Assembly: GCA_003669615.1 (NCBI GenBank)
Contig: QWOO01000060.1
Location: 1-46,153, forward strand
Source: Planctomycetota bacterium
Lineage (GTDB): Bacteria > Planctomycetota > Planctomycetia > Planctomycetales > Planctomycetaceae
Reading direction: 5' to 3'
DNA: 46,153 bases
Under the pieces are notes generated by a model. It did not search any database and had not been told where the DNA came from. It was given only the letters and a program-made list of their open reading frames with translations. This document shows, one piece after another, positions 10,040-20,382 of this stretch. The position numbers were made by a program, and so were the translations under genes. Numbering within the stretch: position 1 is the stretch's first letter; each line of letters begins with the position of its first letter.

Positions 10040-13000
10040 TCAATCATGATCCACACTTGCTGGCGGCCTCACTGCTGCCCGATCGCGAGACACCGTCGCA
10101 AAGGCCGCACGCGCCGGACGACGAAGGAATCCCAGACGCAGAATGTCCATCACAAAATGTCCCGCTCGAAACAGTCGGCTGTCATGCGAAAACAGGCTCC
10201 AGTGGGACAGTCGATCGACCACAAGAAAGAACACCGGAGTCAGGAAGATGCCGAACAGAGTTACGCCAAGCATCCCGCTGAACACGGCGGTCCCCAGCGC
10301 ACGTCGCATTTCAAACCCAGCCCCTTTCGCAATCACCAAAGGCACGACGCCCAAAATGAAAGCGAAGGATGTCATCAGAATAGGACGCAGTCGCAAACGA
10401 CAGGCTGCGAGAATCGACGCGTGAAGCTCTTCGCCCGCATCACGTCGGAGCTTTGCAAACTCCACGATAAGAATCGCATTCTTGCAGGCCAGCCCGATCA
10501 GCACGACGAAACCAATCTGCGTGAAAATATTGATATCCAGTTCCGCCACCGCGACGCCGGCAATGGAACACAGTACGCACATGGGGACCACAAGAATAAC
10601 GGCCAGTGGCAGCGACCAACTCTCGTACAAAGCCGCCAGCACCAGAAACACAAACACCACAGAGAACAAAAACAGCATCAGTCCGGTACTTCCGGAAGTC
10701 CGTTCCAGATAAGCCAGCTCCGTCCACTCGGCCGCCATTGAAGATGGCAATTCACGAAGGGCCACTTCTTCCAGAACCTGAATGCCTTCTCCGCTGCTGA
10801 CACCGGTGGCGATATTGGCTGTAATGGCGGCGGCCGGATACATGTTGTAGCGAGTGACCATCAGCGGTCCGCCGATCATGCGTACGTTGGCCACCGCACC
10901 GAGGGGAACCATCTTACCATCGCGGTTGCGAACTTTCAGCCGCCGAACGTCTTCCGGCCTGTCACGGTACTGTTCATCTGCCTGCACAACGACCTGCCAC
11001 GTTCGCCCGTACATGTTGAAGTCATTCACGTAACGCGAGCCCAGATAGCCCTGCAACGTCCCAAAGACTTCTCCCAGACTTATGCCCTGCGAAAGACATG
11101 CGTCGCGATCCACATCGAAATACAACTGCGGCGCGTTGACGTTAAAGACGCTCAACAGGCCTTTGAGCTGCGGCTGCTCCGTGCCTTTGCGAACAAGATT
11201 GTCCGTCTGTTCCTGCAAAGCCTTGAGACCAATATCCCCGCGATCTTCCACCATCAGCTTGATACCGCCGGCACGCCCCAGCCCGGATACGGCAGGTGGC
11301 GGCGAAATGGTGACGGTCGCTTCCGGAATATTTTTCGCGTACTTTTTCAGCAGGCTTTCCTGAATGGAGGCCGCCGTAGTCTCTGGTGACTGACGCTTCT
11401 CGAACTCTTCCAATATGACGAACATGGAACAGAAGTTCGACGCGCGAGCACCCAGCTGGAATGAGTTGCCGGCAATCGAGTTGATGCTGCGAACCCCGGG
11501 TGTATCCAGCGTCAGGCTTTCTACGCGAGTCAGTGTTTCCAGAGTCCTCTCCGCTGATGTCGCATCAGGCAACTGAACGCTGCAGACCAGATATCCTTTG
11601 TCCTGCGATGGGATAAATCCCCGAGGCAGAGAGTTGAAACCGAAATACGTCAAACCCAGCAATCCACCGTAAACCAGCAGAACTAACACTGGCACTCGCA
11701 GCAGTCGCGACGTGGCAAACGCATAGCCGTTGATCGACTTCTGCATTCCAAAGTTGAACAGGCGAAAAAACCAGCCAAACAGGAAGTCCAGCAGCCAGGT
11801 CAGCCAATCCTTCTTACCATGCTTCGGACGCAGCAACAAAGCCGCCAGCGCGGGACTGAGTGTCAGAGAATTGATGGTGGAGATGACCGTTGAGATCGCA
11901 ATCGTTAATGCAAACTGGCGAAAGAATTGTCCGACAATCCCGGAAACAAACGCGCACGGGATAAACACGGCCGACAGAACGAGTCCCACCGCAATCACGG
12001 GCCCCGTGACTTCTTCCATCGCTTTGATTGCGGCCTCACGCGGGGCGAAACCGCGTTCGATGTATTGCTCAACGGCTTCAACGACCACAATCGCATCATC
12101 CACCACGATCCCGATCGCAAGCACCAGTCCAAACAGCGTAAGATTATTCAGACTGAAGCCTGCCGCCACCATTGCGGCAAAAGTGCCCACGATGGCCACA
12201 GGAACTGCAATCAGGGGAATGATGGCCGGTCGCCAGCCCTGCAAAAACACCAGCACCACAAGCGCAACAAGGATCACCGCATCTCGCAGAGATTTGAAAA
12301 CTTCGTTGATCGATTCGCGAATGAACGGCGTGGTATCATAGCCGGCTTCGTAAATGACGCCTTCCGGAAAATCGACAGACAACTCAGCCATCTTGGCTTT
12401 AACAAGGTCGGCGGTTTCCAAAGCATTGGCGTCCGGAAGCTGAAAGATCGCCAGTCCCACGGTCGGCTTTTGATTGAACCGGTTATTGGTCTCAATGGTA
12501 CGAGAAGCGACTTCCACGCGACCGATATCGCGGATGCGTAAAATACGTCCTTCGGCCCCGGTTCTTACAATGATGTTGGCGAACGCCTCGGGCGTTTCCA
12601 GTCGACCTTTCACAGTCAAAGGGATTTGCCACATCTGGCCGTTCATGGAAGGTGGCTGCCCCAATTGCCCCAGCGCCACTTCGCGATTCTCGTCACGAAT
12701 GGCCGCCTGCACATCAGTGACCGATAAATTTCGAGCCGCCAGTTTGTCCGGATCCAGCCAGATTCGCATACTGTAGTCTCGCTGACCAAACACACGAACC
12801 TCGCTCACGCCTCGCAACCGACTGATTTCATCCAGCAGATGCAGTCGCGCGTAATTGCTCAGGTACAGTTGATCGTAGCGTCCATCCGGCGAGTTCAGAC
12901 TGACGGTCAGCAGAATATCGGGCGATCGTTTGCGAGTGGTCACGCCCGTTCGACGGACCACTTCGGGCAAAGAGGGAATCGCCAGACTCACGCGATTCTG

Positions 13001-13324
13001 AACAAGAACCTGAGCCAGATTCAGATCGACGCCCGGTTTAAACGTCACCGTCAGAGCATACGAACCGTCATTGGTGCTCGACGAATTCATGTACAGCATG
13101 TCTTCCACGCCGTTAACCTGCTGTTCAATCGGCGCTGCCACGGTTTCGGCTACGGTTTGAGCACTGGCGCCCGGATAGTTACAGCCCACTTCCACTGTTG
13201 GCGGAGCGATCGGAGGATACTGAGCCAGCGGCAGCTGATAGAGCGCAATTGCCCCCACCATCGTGATCACTATGGAAATCACGGATGCAAAAATGGGACG
13301 ATCGATAAAGAATCGTGAGAACAA
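10040..13324 (-). CDS. RND efflux transporter permease (AcrB/HAE1-like)
   Basis: MFSRFFIDRPIFASVISIVITMVGAIALYQLPLAQYPPIAPPTVEV; GIVVDDAIVVVEAVE; close paralogue of 6450..9773. Confidence 0.95.
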   Translation of the reverse strand: MFSRFFIDRPIFASVISIVITMVGAIALYQLPLAQYPPIAPPTVEVGCNYPGASAQTVAETVAAPIEQQVNGVEDMLYMNSSSTNDGSYALTVTFKPGVDLNLAQVLVQNRVSLAIPSLPEVVRRTGVTTRKRSPDILLTVSLNSPDGRYDQLYLSNYARLHLLDEISRLRGVSEVRVFGQRDYSMRIWLDPDKLAARNLSVTDVQAAIRDENREVALGQLGQPPSMNGQMWQIPLTVKGRLETPEAFANIIVRTGAEGRILRIRDIGRVEVASRTIETNNRFNQKPTVGLAIFQLPDANALETADLVKAKMAELSVDFPEGVIYEAGYDTTPFIRESINEVFKSLRDAVILVALVVLVFLQGWRPAIIPLIAVPVAIVGTFAAMVAAGFSLNNLTLFGLVLAIGIVVDDAIVVVEAVEQYIERGFAPREAAIKAMEEVTGPVIAVGLVLSAVFIPCAFVSGIVGQFFRQFALTIAISTVISTINSLTLSPALAALLLRPKHGKKDWLTWLLDFLFGWFFRLFNFGMQKSINGYAFATSRLLRVPVLVLLVYGGLLGLTYFGFNSLPRGFIPSQDKGYLVCSVQLPDATSAERTLETLTRVESLTLDTPGVRSINSIAGNSFQLGARASNFCSMFVILEEFEKRQSPETTAASIQESLLKKYAKNIPEATVTISPPPAVSGLGRAGGIKLMVEDRGDIGLKALQEQTDNLVRKGTEQPQLKGLLSVFNVNAPQLYFDVDRDACLSQGISLGEVFGTLQGYLGSRYVNDFNMYGRTWQVVVQADEQYRDRPEDVRRLKVRNRDGKMVPLGAVANVRMIGGPLMVTRYNMYPAAAITANIATGVSSGEGIQVLEEVALRELPSSMAAEWTELAYLERTSGSTGLMLFLFSVVFVFLVLAALYESWSLPLAVILVVPMCVLCSIAGVAVAELDINIFTQIGFVVLIGLACKNAILIVEFAKLRRDAGEELHASILAACRLRLRPILMTSFAFILGVVPLVIAKGAGFEMRRALGTAVFSGMLGVTLFGIFLTPVFFLVVDRLSHWSLFSHDSRLFRAGHFVMDILRLGFLRRPARAAFATVSRDRAAVRPPASVDHD

Positions 13325-13479
13325 GGAAACTCATTTCCACAGTAATGAAGTCAACTGACACCAAATACAATCAGCTCAAGAAACGTTTGCGTCTTTTCCT
13401 GCAGCAGATCAACTCAGTGATCAGCAAAAATGAGCCGAGAACTTCACACACGTGGCCGGACAGCAGAGAACGATGCGAC

Positions 13480-14625
13480 TCAGGATTCCGGGGAGCTTAA
13501 CCTGGGATTGATCTCCATCTTTCTTCGCAGCCGCTGCAGGCCCGTCACAATGACCTGATCGCCCGCCTGAAGCCCCGCGCGAATGACACGCCGCTGACCG
13601 ACGAGCGGCCCGGTCTCCACATTTCGAGCTTCGGCGATCGTTTTATCTCCATCTTTTCCAACGACGAACACGAATGGGCGTCCCTGATCGGAAGCCATCG
13701 CCTCTTCCGGAATCAACAGGGATGGCTCCGCCTTGCCAACAGGAAATTTGATACGCACAAACAGACCTGGCGCAAGCAGTCCATCCGAATTGTCCACGGT
13801 CGCTCGGGCTCGTAAGGTTCCGGTCGCGGGATCGATCTGGTTATCCAGAAAGTCGACTTTGCCGTTCACTGCGAACTCCTCAGAGTCCGCCAGCGCTATG
13901 TTGACTTGAACAGCCTCTTTCATTGCCGAGACGATCGCGCCGATGTTCTCAAGACGCCGCAGACGCAGCACCGTTCGTTCATCAATGTCGAAGTAAACAT
14001 AAACCTGCTCGAGCGGAATAATAGTGGCGAGTGCTGTCTGATCGGTCGTCACAATGTTGCCCACGTCCACCATACGGCGACCAATGCGCCCGTCCAGCGG
14101 TGCTGTGATTGTGGTGAACTCAAGATTGAGCTGGGCCATGCTGTACGCCGCCTGAGCTTCCTGCAGCGCAGCCCTTGCTTCATCCAGATCAAATTGAGCG
14201 GTCTCGAATTCGTTCTCCGAAAGAGCCTTCTTCGCCATCAATTCTTCAGCACGTCGCAGCTGGCTGGTCAGTCGCTTGATGCGAGCTTCGATCTGAGCGG
14301 CTGCAGCAGATGCACGCTGCTCTTCCGCAACAAAAGGTCGGTCGTCAATTTTAAACAGCACGTCGCCCTTCTTAACCTGAACGCCATCTTCAAAATGGAC
14401 GCTGTTAAGATAGCCGCTCACGCGCGAACGAAGCTCCACGACTTCCGTAGCGGCGGTCCGCCCGGTGAACTCTTCAAACTCCGTTACTTCCTCCGTCGTG
14501 GGAGTTACGAACATCACACTCATCGGAGGTGGAGGCTCAGGCTTCTTTTCGACGCGATTGCAGCCGGCCGTGATGATCATCACCAACGACGAGGCGACCG
14601 CAGATAACGTGAGACATTGCGACAT
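13480..14625 (-). CDS. RND efflux periplasmic adaptor (MFP)
   Basis: Lipoprotein-like N-terminus (MIITAGCNRVE), RVSGYLNSVHFEDGVQVKKGDVLFKIDDRPF, ITAPLDGRIGRRMVDVGNIV. Confidence 0.93.
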   Translation of the reverse strand: MSQCLTLSAVASSLVMIITAGCNRVEKKPEPPPPMSVMFVTPTTEEVTEFEEFTGRTAATEVVELRSRVSGYLNSVHFEDGVQVKKGDVLFKIDDRPFVAEEQRASAAAAQIEARIKRLTSQLRRAEELMAKKALSENEFETAQFDLDEARAALQEAQAAYSMAQLNLEFTTITAPLDGRIGRRMVDVGNIVTTDQTALATIIPLEQVYVYFDIDERTVLRLRRLENIGAIVSAMKEAVQVNIALADSEEFAVNGKVDFLDNQIDPATGTLRARATVDNSDGLLAPGLFVRIKFPVGKAEPSLLIPEEAMASDQGRPFVFVVGKDGDKTIAEARNVETGPLVGQRRVIRAGLQAGDQVIVTGLQRLRRKMEINPRLSSPES

Positions 14626-14667
14626 GTCGGAACCGTTGAAAATTAAGGAAAACGAGGCAGGATAAAA

Positions 14668-14687
14668 ATGACTGACTAGTCAGTCAT
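14668..14687. promoter_or_regulatory. Probable TetR operator, 20-bp perfect palindrome
   Basis: atgactgactagtcagtcat, between divergent MFP (start 14625) and TetR (start 14839) genes. Confidence 0.8.
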
Positions 14688-14838
14688 AGGGTGGTATTGT
14701 AGGGTAGACTTGTGGAACTCGCCTTTCAACAGGCCAAACACCATTCTTTCCGGTTTAAGCCGGCCCAAAGTGATGGGATTCTGGAAATCCCACCTTCGAG
14801 CACTTCAAGCCTCTATTTTTCGCACTCTCCGATCTCTC

Positions 14839-15465
14839 ATGGCACACGTCGCCCCAAACTCCAGCAATGCTGCGGATCGCAGAGCCGAACGACGGCAGGC
14901 GATAATCTCGACCGCGGCGCAGCTGTTTGCTCGGGATGGTTACGCGAATTGTGAAATGGAAAGCGTGGCCATTCAGAATGGCGTCGCGAAAGGCACGCTC
15001 TACCTGTACTTCAAGAGCAAAGAGGAGTTGTTCTGCGCGTGCGTTGACAGCGGGATGAAACAGCTTCAGACAACCGTTCAGGCCGCCGGCCGCCGGCACG
15101 ACGACCCATTTGTAAAGATCTCTGAAGCCATTCGCGCCTATCTGATGTTTTTCGAACAGCATCCGGAACAGGCCGAACTCCTGATCCAGGAGCGCGCTTT
15201 TTTCCACAACCGCCAGCAACCCACCTACTTCACGTATCGTGACGAAAGTCGAGAACACTGGCGCAGTGTTTGGAGTGGTCTGCTTGAGGATGGAAGCATT
15301 CGCCCGGAACTGAAGGTCGATCAGATCCTCGACTTTGTCGGCAATCTGGTTTACGGCACCATGTTCACCAACCACTTCCTCGGTCGATCGGCCGAAGAGC
15401 AGCACGCGGTGATCATGGACATCTTCTACCGTGGTATCTGGAGCGATTCGCAGCGCACGAGTTAG
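14839..15465 (+). CDS. TetR/AcrR-family transcriptional regulator
   Basis: RRQAIISTAAQLFARDGYANCEMESVAIQNGVAKGTLYLYFKSKEELF = TetR N-terminal HTH. Start at internal ATG 14839. Confidence 0.92.
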   Translation: MAHVAPNSSNAADRRAERRQAIISTAAQLFARDGYANCEMESVAIQNGVAKGTLYLYFKSKEELFCACVDSGMKQLQTTVQAAGRRHDDPFVKISEAIRAYLMFFEQHPEQAELLIQERAFFHNRQQPTYFTYRDESREHWRSVWSGLLEDGSIRPELKVDQILDFVGNLVYGTMFTNHFLGRSAEEQHAVIMDIFYRGIWSDSQRTS

Positions 15466-15561
15466 CCGATGGTCGGTTCGACAATCGCAGGCTGATGTCG
15501 TAAAACGGTCGACTGAGTTGTCTCAATCATCGTAATGCGCGCCCCATCAGCGGAAGTTTTC

Positions 15562-16644
15562 ATGCAATCAAATCGCCGCCACTTTGTTCAAACGGTCAGC
15601 GGCGGCATCGCCCTGTCTGCGTTGGGAAGCCGCTTGCTCAGTGCTCCAACTCAAGAAAACAAGCCGCGAATTAAAGTCGGCCAGATTGGAACAAGCCATG
15701 CCCATGCGAGCAAGCTGGCGGTGTATCGGCAGTCACCAGATTATGAAGTCGTGGGCATTGTGGAACCCGATGCAGAGCGACGAAAGTTGGCGGAGTCGCA
15801 GGCCACTTATCGGGACCTGAACTGGATGACCGCCGAGCAGTTGCTGAACGTGCCCGGTCTGCAGGCCGTGCTTGTAGAAACGGAAGTACGCGACCTTCTG
15901 AGTACGGCAGAAACCTGCGTTGCTGCAGGGAAACACGTGCACATTGATAAGCCGGCCGGTGAGTCGCTGCCGCATTTTGCACGCATTCTGGATTTGGCAA
16001 CGAAGCAGAATCTGCTCGTCCAGATGGGCTACATGTTTCGCTATAACCCGGGCGTCGTGCTGCTGCGCGAGTTTCTGAAGCACGGCTGGTTAGGTGAAAT
16101 TTTCGAAGTCCACACGGTGATGAGCAAAGTCGTCGATCCCGTCAGTCGTCGAGGTCTGGCCGAATATCCTGGCGGGATCATGTTTGAACTGGGCTGTCAC
16201 GTCATCGACCTTGTGATTGGGGTCCTTGGTGCACCTGAGAAGGTCACCGCGTTTCCTCGGCGTGTCAGCAGCGAACAGGACGGACTGCAGGACAGCATGC
16301 TGGCGGTATTGGAATATCCTCGAGCGACAGCAACGGTTCGTTCGAGCGCGATTGAAATCGACGGCGGCGAACGGAGGCATCTGGTGGTATGCGGGACCGA
16401 AGGCACGTTTCATATTCAGCCGCTGGATAATCCGTCAGCTCGAGTGACTCTGGCAAAACCGCAGGGACAGTATCTGAAAGGCAGTCAGACGGTGACGTTT
16501 CCAAAGTATGTGCGTTACATCGACGACGCAGCCGACATGGCGAAGATCATTCGCGGAGAAAAGCCATCCGACTTTTCTGCAGAGCACGACCTGAATGTGC
16601 AAACATGCCTGCTTCAGGCCAGCGGCATACCAACAACAAGATGA
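15562..16644 (+). CDS. Gfo/Idh/MocA-family oxidoreductase with Tat signal
   Basis: MQSNRRHFVQTVSGGIALSALGSRLL (RR motif), KVGQIGTSHAHASKL, HIDKPAGESLPHFARI, LVQMGYMFRYNPGV. Confidence 0.9.
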   Translation: MQSNRRHFVQTVSGGIALSALGSRLLSAPTQENKPRIKVGQIGTSHAHASKLAVYRQSPDYEVVGIVEPDAERRKLAESQATYRDLNWMTAEQLLNVPGLQAVLVETEVRDLLSTAETCVAAGKHVHIDKPAGESLPHFARILDLATKQNLLVQMGYMFRYNPGVVLLREFLKHGWLGEIFEVHTVMSKVVDPVSRRGLAEYPGGIMFELGCHVIDLVIGVLGAPEKVTAFPRRVSSEQDGLQDSMLAVLEYPRATATVRSSAIEIDGGERRHLVVCGTEGTFHIQPLDNPSARVTLAKPQGQYLKGSQTVTFPKYVRYIDDAADMAKIIRGEKPSDFSAEHDLNVQTCLLQASGIPTTR

Positions 16645-16650
16645 AGGCAA

Positions 16651-16810
16651 CCTCTGTCGTTGTTCGCTCCGCGAACAAAACGGGTTGTGAAGAACCGGTC
16701 TCCATGTGCTTAACCACGAACTCACAACGCGACTCCCATCCGCACTCTTTATCCCTTCGGCAATCTGCGCTTCCATCATCCGTTTCGTTCGCGGAGCGAA
16801 CAACGACTTT
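16651..16810. mobile_element. REPIN/MITE-like element, family 1 copy B
   Basis: Left arm 16651-16685 identical over 35 bp to copy A (6230-6264); right arm 16780-16807 is the near-perfect inverse (ccgtttcgttcgcggagcgaacaacgac). Confidence 0.85.
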
Positions 16811-16905
16811 GTGCGATTGACGGCAACTCTGGTGATTCTATCCTTCCCTGAGCTTCCACAATTTCACCGAGTGCGCATTCACAAGATTCAGCAGGACCTG
16901 CCCAA

Positions 16906-17397
16906 GTGTCAGACATCTTCCCCATCAATCCTCTCGCGCCGCATGATTTCTGGATGAAGAAAGCGCTCGATCAGGCCATTCAGGCGTTTGATGAGGGCGA
17001 AGTGCCGGTCGGCGCAATCATTGTGCATCAGGAGCGAGTGATTGCGGAAGGTCGCAACCAGCGTGAAACACTTAACGATCCCACTGCACACGCGGAAATG
17101 ATTGCGATCACTCAAGCAGCCGAAGTTCTGCAGTCATGGCGACTGCTCGACTGCACGTTGTATGTGACGCTGGAACCGTGCCCCATGTGCGCCGGGGCCA
17201 TCGTCCAGGCTCGTATCCCCCGAGTGATTTATGGAACCGCCGATCCCAAAGCGGGCGCCTGTCATTCGCTGTTCAGCCTGACCTCCGATATTCGCCTGAA
17301 CCATCAGTCGGCAGTGCTTGGCGGCATCATGGCGGAGGACTGTAAGGCCATTCTTCAGGAATTTTTCCGGCAGCAGAGAGCACTTGGGAAGAAATAG
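16906..17397 (+). CDS. tadA: tRNA adenosine(34) deaminase
   Basis: [21 protein letters not shown] (HAE), [33 protein letters not shown]. Confidence 0.95.
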   Translation: MSDIFPINPLAPHDFWMKKALDQAIQAFDEGEVPVGAIIVHQERVIAEGRNQRETLNDPTAHAEMIAITQAAEVLQSWRLLDCTLYVTLEPCPMCAGAIVQARIPRVIYGTADPKAGACHSLFSLTSDIRLNHQSAVLGGIMAEDCKAILQEFFRQQRALGKK

Positions 17398-17885
17398 GCG
17401 TTGATCTTTGCCACTTGTCAGCTGCCATTGCACAAATCTTTGCAAGGTCTTTCGGCAAAAATTGCCGCCACACGCGTCGACCAGCGAAACCTGCCTGATG
17501 GAACCCTAAAAACACGCCAGAACTGAGAGTTACCGTCCGAGGCCTCGAAGAATCGTCCTCAAAACTTTAACCGCTATTGACCCAATTTTTCGGTTGGGAT
17601 AAATCACCTTCCGTTGCGACGTGTTCGTCGGCAGATTCAGCCAAACACAAGCAACTCCTTTCCTCTTTCTGCTGTTCTCCGTCAGTCGGCGAAACTTACT
17701 GCGTCCTGCGGTAAACCAACCGACCTCCTGTCTCACCTCAAAGGTTTCAGAATCAGAATGCAGAATTCAGCCGCACTGAAGTTTGTATTCCTGACCTGCG
17801 AACCTGATCTCCTCTCACCTTCCCGCAACAGTTTCCGGTGAAATTGCCTGCGCGTTAGTGACCCCTTTCTTCAGGGAAGAAGCTC

Positions 17886-19061
17886 ATGCTGTCCAGAAGA
17901 TTCTCTGTCGGTGCCGCGCTTGGAGCGCTGGTTGTCTCTTTGCAAAGCGCAGCCGCCCAGGCTCAGTACTACGATGGCTGTGGGAGTTGTGGAGCTGTGG
18001 CTGCTCAGCCTATTGCTCAATGCACTCCTATTCAGCCAGTTCAGGCGACGTGTTATCAAACCGTCCCTGTGACAACATACACTCGTGAAAAGCAGACCGT
18101 TGAGGTGCCGACTTACGAGACGGCGTATGAAGATCGTGAAGTCACGGTCATGCGACCCGTCACTCGCACACGCACCATGGAAGTGCCTACCGTAAACTAT
18201 CAAAACGTCACCGAATACCGCACGGTGAATAAGGATATGGGACGCTGGACAACCAGCTATCACCCAATTGCCAAGTGTGCTCCATGTCAGGTCGATCCTC
18301 GACCAGGCGTGATTGGCTGGATGAACCGCTCCGGTTATTCGATGCGGAATGCGTTCACGCCAAACTACACAACATCACGCCAGTATGTTCCCAACATGGT
18401 GTCATGCAGTGTGCCATATACTCGCCAGGTCGCTGTTTCGGGAACACGCCAGGTGGCCGTTCAGGAAACTGAAATGGTCGCGGAGCGCAAAACAGAACGC
18501 GTTCCGGTGCAGAAACTGGTCATGAAGAGAGAAGAAGTCACGGTCATGCGACCGCAGACCGCTTATCGAACTGTGCCGATTGGAACTTCCATGGCCTACG
18601 GCTCTCCCTTTATCGGGGGAACTCAAATGGCTTACGGCGGCTATCCAATGATCATCGACAGCACTGCCACACGTTCGGCCCTCGCTCCTGCACCAGATCC
18701 GATCAGTGCCGAGCGTTCTGCTTTCAAATCGGACGAAGAAGAAAGTGACGACTTCAAACGGAAGTCGGGCGCAGAAGGCAACATTCGCGGATCTTCTCTG
18801 CAACGGTCTGCACCACTGGACAGCGGCAGTGAACCAGCCTTCCCGGCGGAGACTCGTCGCGATTCAAAGAAGTCTGATGACCGTGTCATGCCTGCCGTCT
18901 TCCGCAAAGAAACGGTAGTCGAAACTGCTGCAGCTCGACCTGTCTCCACACGATCATCCGGATGGCGTGCTGCTCGCAAGACGAGCGATCGCAACATTTC
19001 TTCGGAAAAGAGCGTTGAAAAGTCAACGATCTCAATGTCGGACTCACGTCCTGAAAAATAG
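17886..19061 (+). CDS. Secreted, low-complexity VP(T/V)Y/RTV-rich planctomycete-type protein
   Basis: Signal peptide then YDGCGSCG and repeated VPTYETAYEDREVTVMRPVTRTRTMEVPTVNYQNVTEYRTV / REEVTVMRPQTAYRTVP segments. Confidence 0.75.
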   Translation: MLSRRFSVGAALGALVVSLQSAAAQAQYYDGCGSCGAVAAQPIAQCTPIQPVQATCYQTVPVTTYTREKQTVEVPTYETAYEDREVTVMRPVTRTRTMEVPTVNYQNVTEYRTVNKDMGRWTTSYHPIAKCAPCQVDPRPGVIGWMNRSGYSMRNAFTPNYTTSRQYVPNMVSCSVPYTRQVAVSGTRQVAVQETEMVAERKTERVPVQKLVMKREEVTVMRPQTAYRTVPIGTSMAYGSPFIGGTQMAYGGYPMIIDSTATRSALAPAPDPISAERSAFKSDEEESDDFKRKSGAEGNIRGSSLQRSAPLDSGSEPAFPAETRRDSKKSDDRVMPAVFRKETVVETAAARPVSTRSSGWRAARKTSDRNISSEKSVEKSTISMSDSRPEK

Positions 19062-19098
19062 TTCGCATCGCCCTGGTGTGAACTGATCTCGAAACACG

Positions 19099-19123
19099 AT
19101 GCATTCTCCCCGAATGCATTTTT
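19099..19123 (+). terminator. Rho-independent-type terminator of the 17886..19061 gene
   Basis: ATGCATTC-tcccc-GAATGCAT stem (8 bp) followed by TTTT. Confidence 0.7.
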
Positions 19124-19188
19124 CATCCTCTCCTGTCTCTCCTCTCCTCTCTCTCCTTTCTGCTGTACAAGTTGATGCGTCCCCTCGC

Positions 19189-19211
19189 GGCACCGGTATC
19201 ATACCGGTGCC
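19189..19211. repeat. 23-nt palindrome, 11-bp arms around one base
   Basis: ggcaccggtat c ataccggtgcc. Confidence 0.85.
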
Positions 19212-19284
19212 CATTTTCTTGCGCGGATCGTGGGTCTGGCCTCGTGCATCACGGCCGCAAACACCCGGGAAGAGTTTCAACCGT

Positions 19285-19324
19285 GGGTGAGTATTCTCAA
19301 CGGCGGGTGATTATTCTCAAGCGA
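19285..19324. repeat. Imperfect 20-bp tandem duplication
   Basis: gggtgagtattctcaacggc / gggtgattattctcaagcga. Confidence 0.7.
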
Positions 19325-19454
19325 GCGGCTACTACGCAGACGCATTCCTGCTTGCGAAAAGCATCACCGTCACGCCGCAGTTGTGCGGCATTGACTGCGG
19401 CTGCAAGACAGAAGATTGTCCCGCCCCTGAAGACTTCAAGGCTCTGGACTGGCT

Positions 19455-20378
19455 TTACAGAACCAACTGTTCTGCTTTAAAGACCGGACCTTCCACACAG
19501 GTACGGCGGTAATCCCAGGTTCCGTCGGGCTCAACAACTTTGGTCACGCAGCTGAAGCAGGCTCCAAAGCCGCAGGCCATTGGCGTTTCCAGTGACAACC
19601 AGCAGGCCACCGATTCCTGTCGACAGATCTCCGCGACCGCTTTCATCATCGGTTCCGGCCCGCAACAGTAAACATGCACGCCCGACTTCGTCAGTGACAG
19701 CTTGTTCTTCAGCAACTGTGTCACAAAGCCATGGTGTCCGACGGAGCCGTCATCAGTGGCGATCTGCAAATCCAGTCCGGGGATCGTGAATTCGTCGACG
19801 CCCGCGAGATAGTTTTTAGATCGAACTCCATAACACAAAGAAACAGTTTCGGGGCGTCGCGTCACGGTTCGATTCCCGCTGCCGTACTGGTTCAGCCCTA
19901 AAGCTTCCCGAGTGACCGCAAGAAACGGCGTCTGTCCAATACCGCCCGCCACACAAATCAAATGTTCGCATTCAGGGACTGGAAACCCATTGCCCAGAGG
20001 ACCCCAGACACTGACGACATCGCCCTGAGCCCACTGGCTCATCAGGCTGGTCATTTTACCGACCTTCACAAATCCAAATTCAACGCCGGCCGGCTGACCT
20101 TGAGAATCATAATAAACATCGAACAACGCAAACGGCCGACCCAGCAGCGGGTCGCTGCCGGTGGACGGTCGAATCATGAAGAACTGGCCGGGCGTAACTG
20201 CCGCGGCCAATTCCGGAGCGGAAACTCGCACGGCCCAGGTATCCTGAGCCATCTGGCGCACGCCCTCGATCGTTGCCGTATGCTGCTTCGCACAGAGAAC
20301 CATCCCTGGCAAAGTACACGATCCATTGTCACTCATATCACGGCCCTGTTGAGTTTCGAACGAGTCCAGTTCGCCCAT
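19455..20378 (-). CDS. pyrK: Dihydroorotate dehydrogenase electron-transfer subunit-like protein
   Basis: FAD/NAD-binding and 2Fe-2S C-terminus (ETPMACGFGACFSCVTKVVEPDGTWDYRRTCVEGPVF); adjacent to carB. Confidence 0.88.
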   Translation of the reverse strand: MGELDSFETQQGRDMSDNGSCTLPGMVLCAKQHTATIEGVRQMAQDTWAVRVSAPELAAAVTPGQFFMIRPSTGSDPLLGRPFALFDVYYDSQGQPAGVEFGFVKVGKMTSLMSQWAQGDVVSVWGPLGNGFPVPECEHLICVAGGIGQTPFLAVTREALGLNQYGSGNRTVTRRPETVSLCYGVRSKNYLAGVDEFTIPGLDLQIATDDGSVGHHGFVTQLLKNKLSLTKSGVHVYCCGPEPMMKAVAEICRQESVACWLSLETPMACGFGACFSCVTKVVEPDGTWDYRRTCVEGPVFKAEQLVL

Positions 20379-20382
20379 GACT

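Noticed and set aside
11730-12541. Overlapping plus-strand ORFs (203-204 aa) inside the other RND gene
   Set aside because: Near-identical shadow ORFs occur at the same place in both RND paralogues, as expected from antisense of conserved codons.
17453-17467. CGGCAA-aaa-TTGCCG hairpin after tadA as terminator
   Set aside because: Short 6-bp stem with no T tail; not enough evidence.
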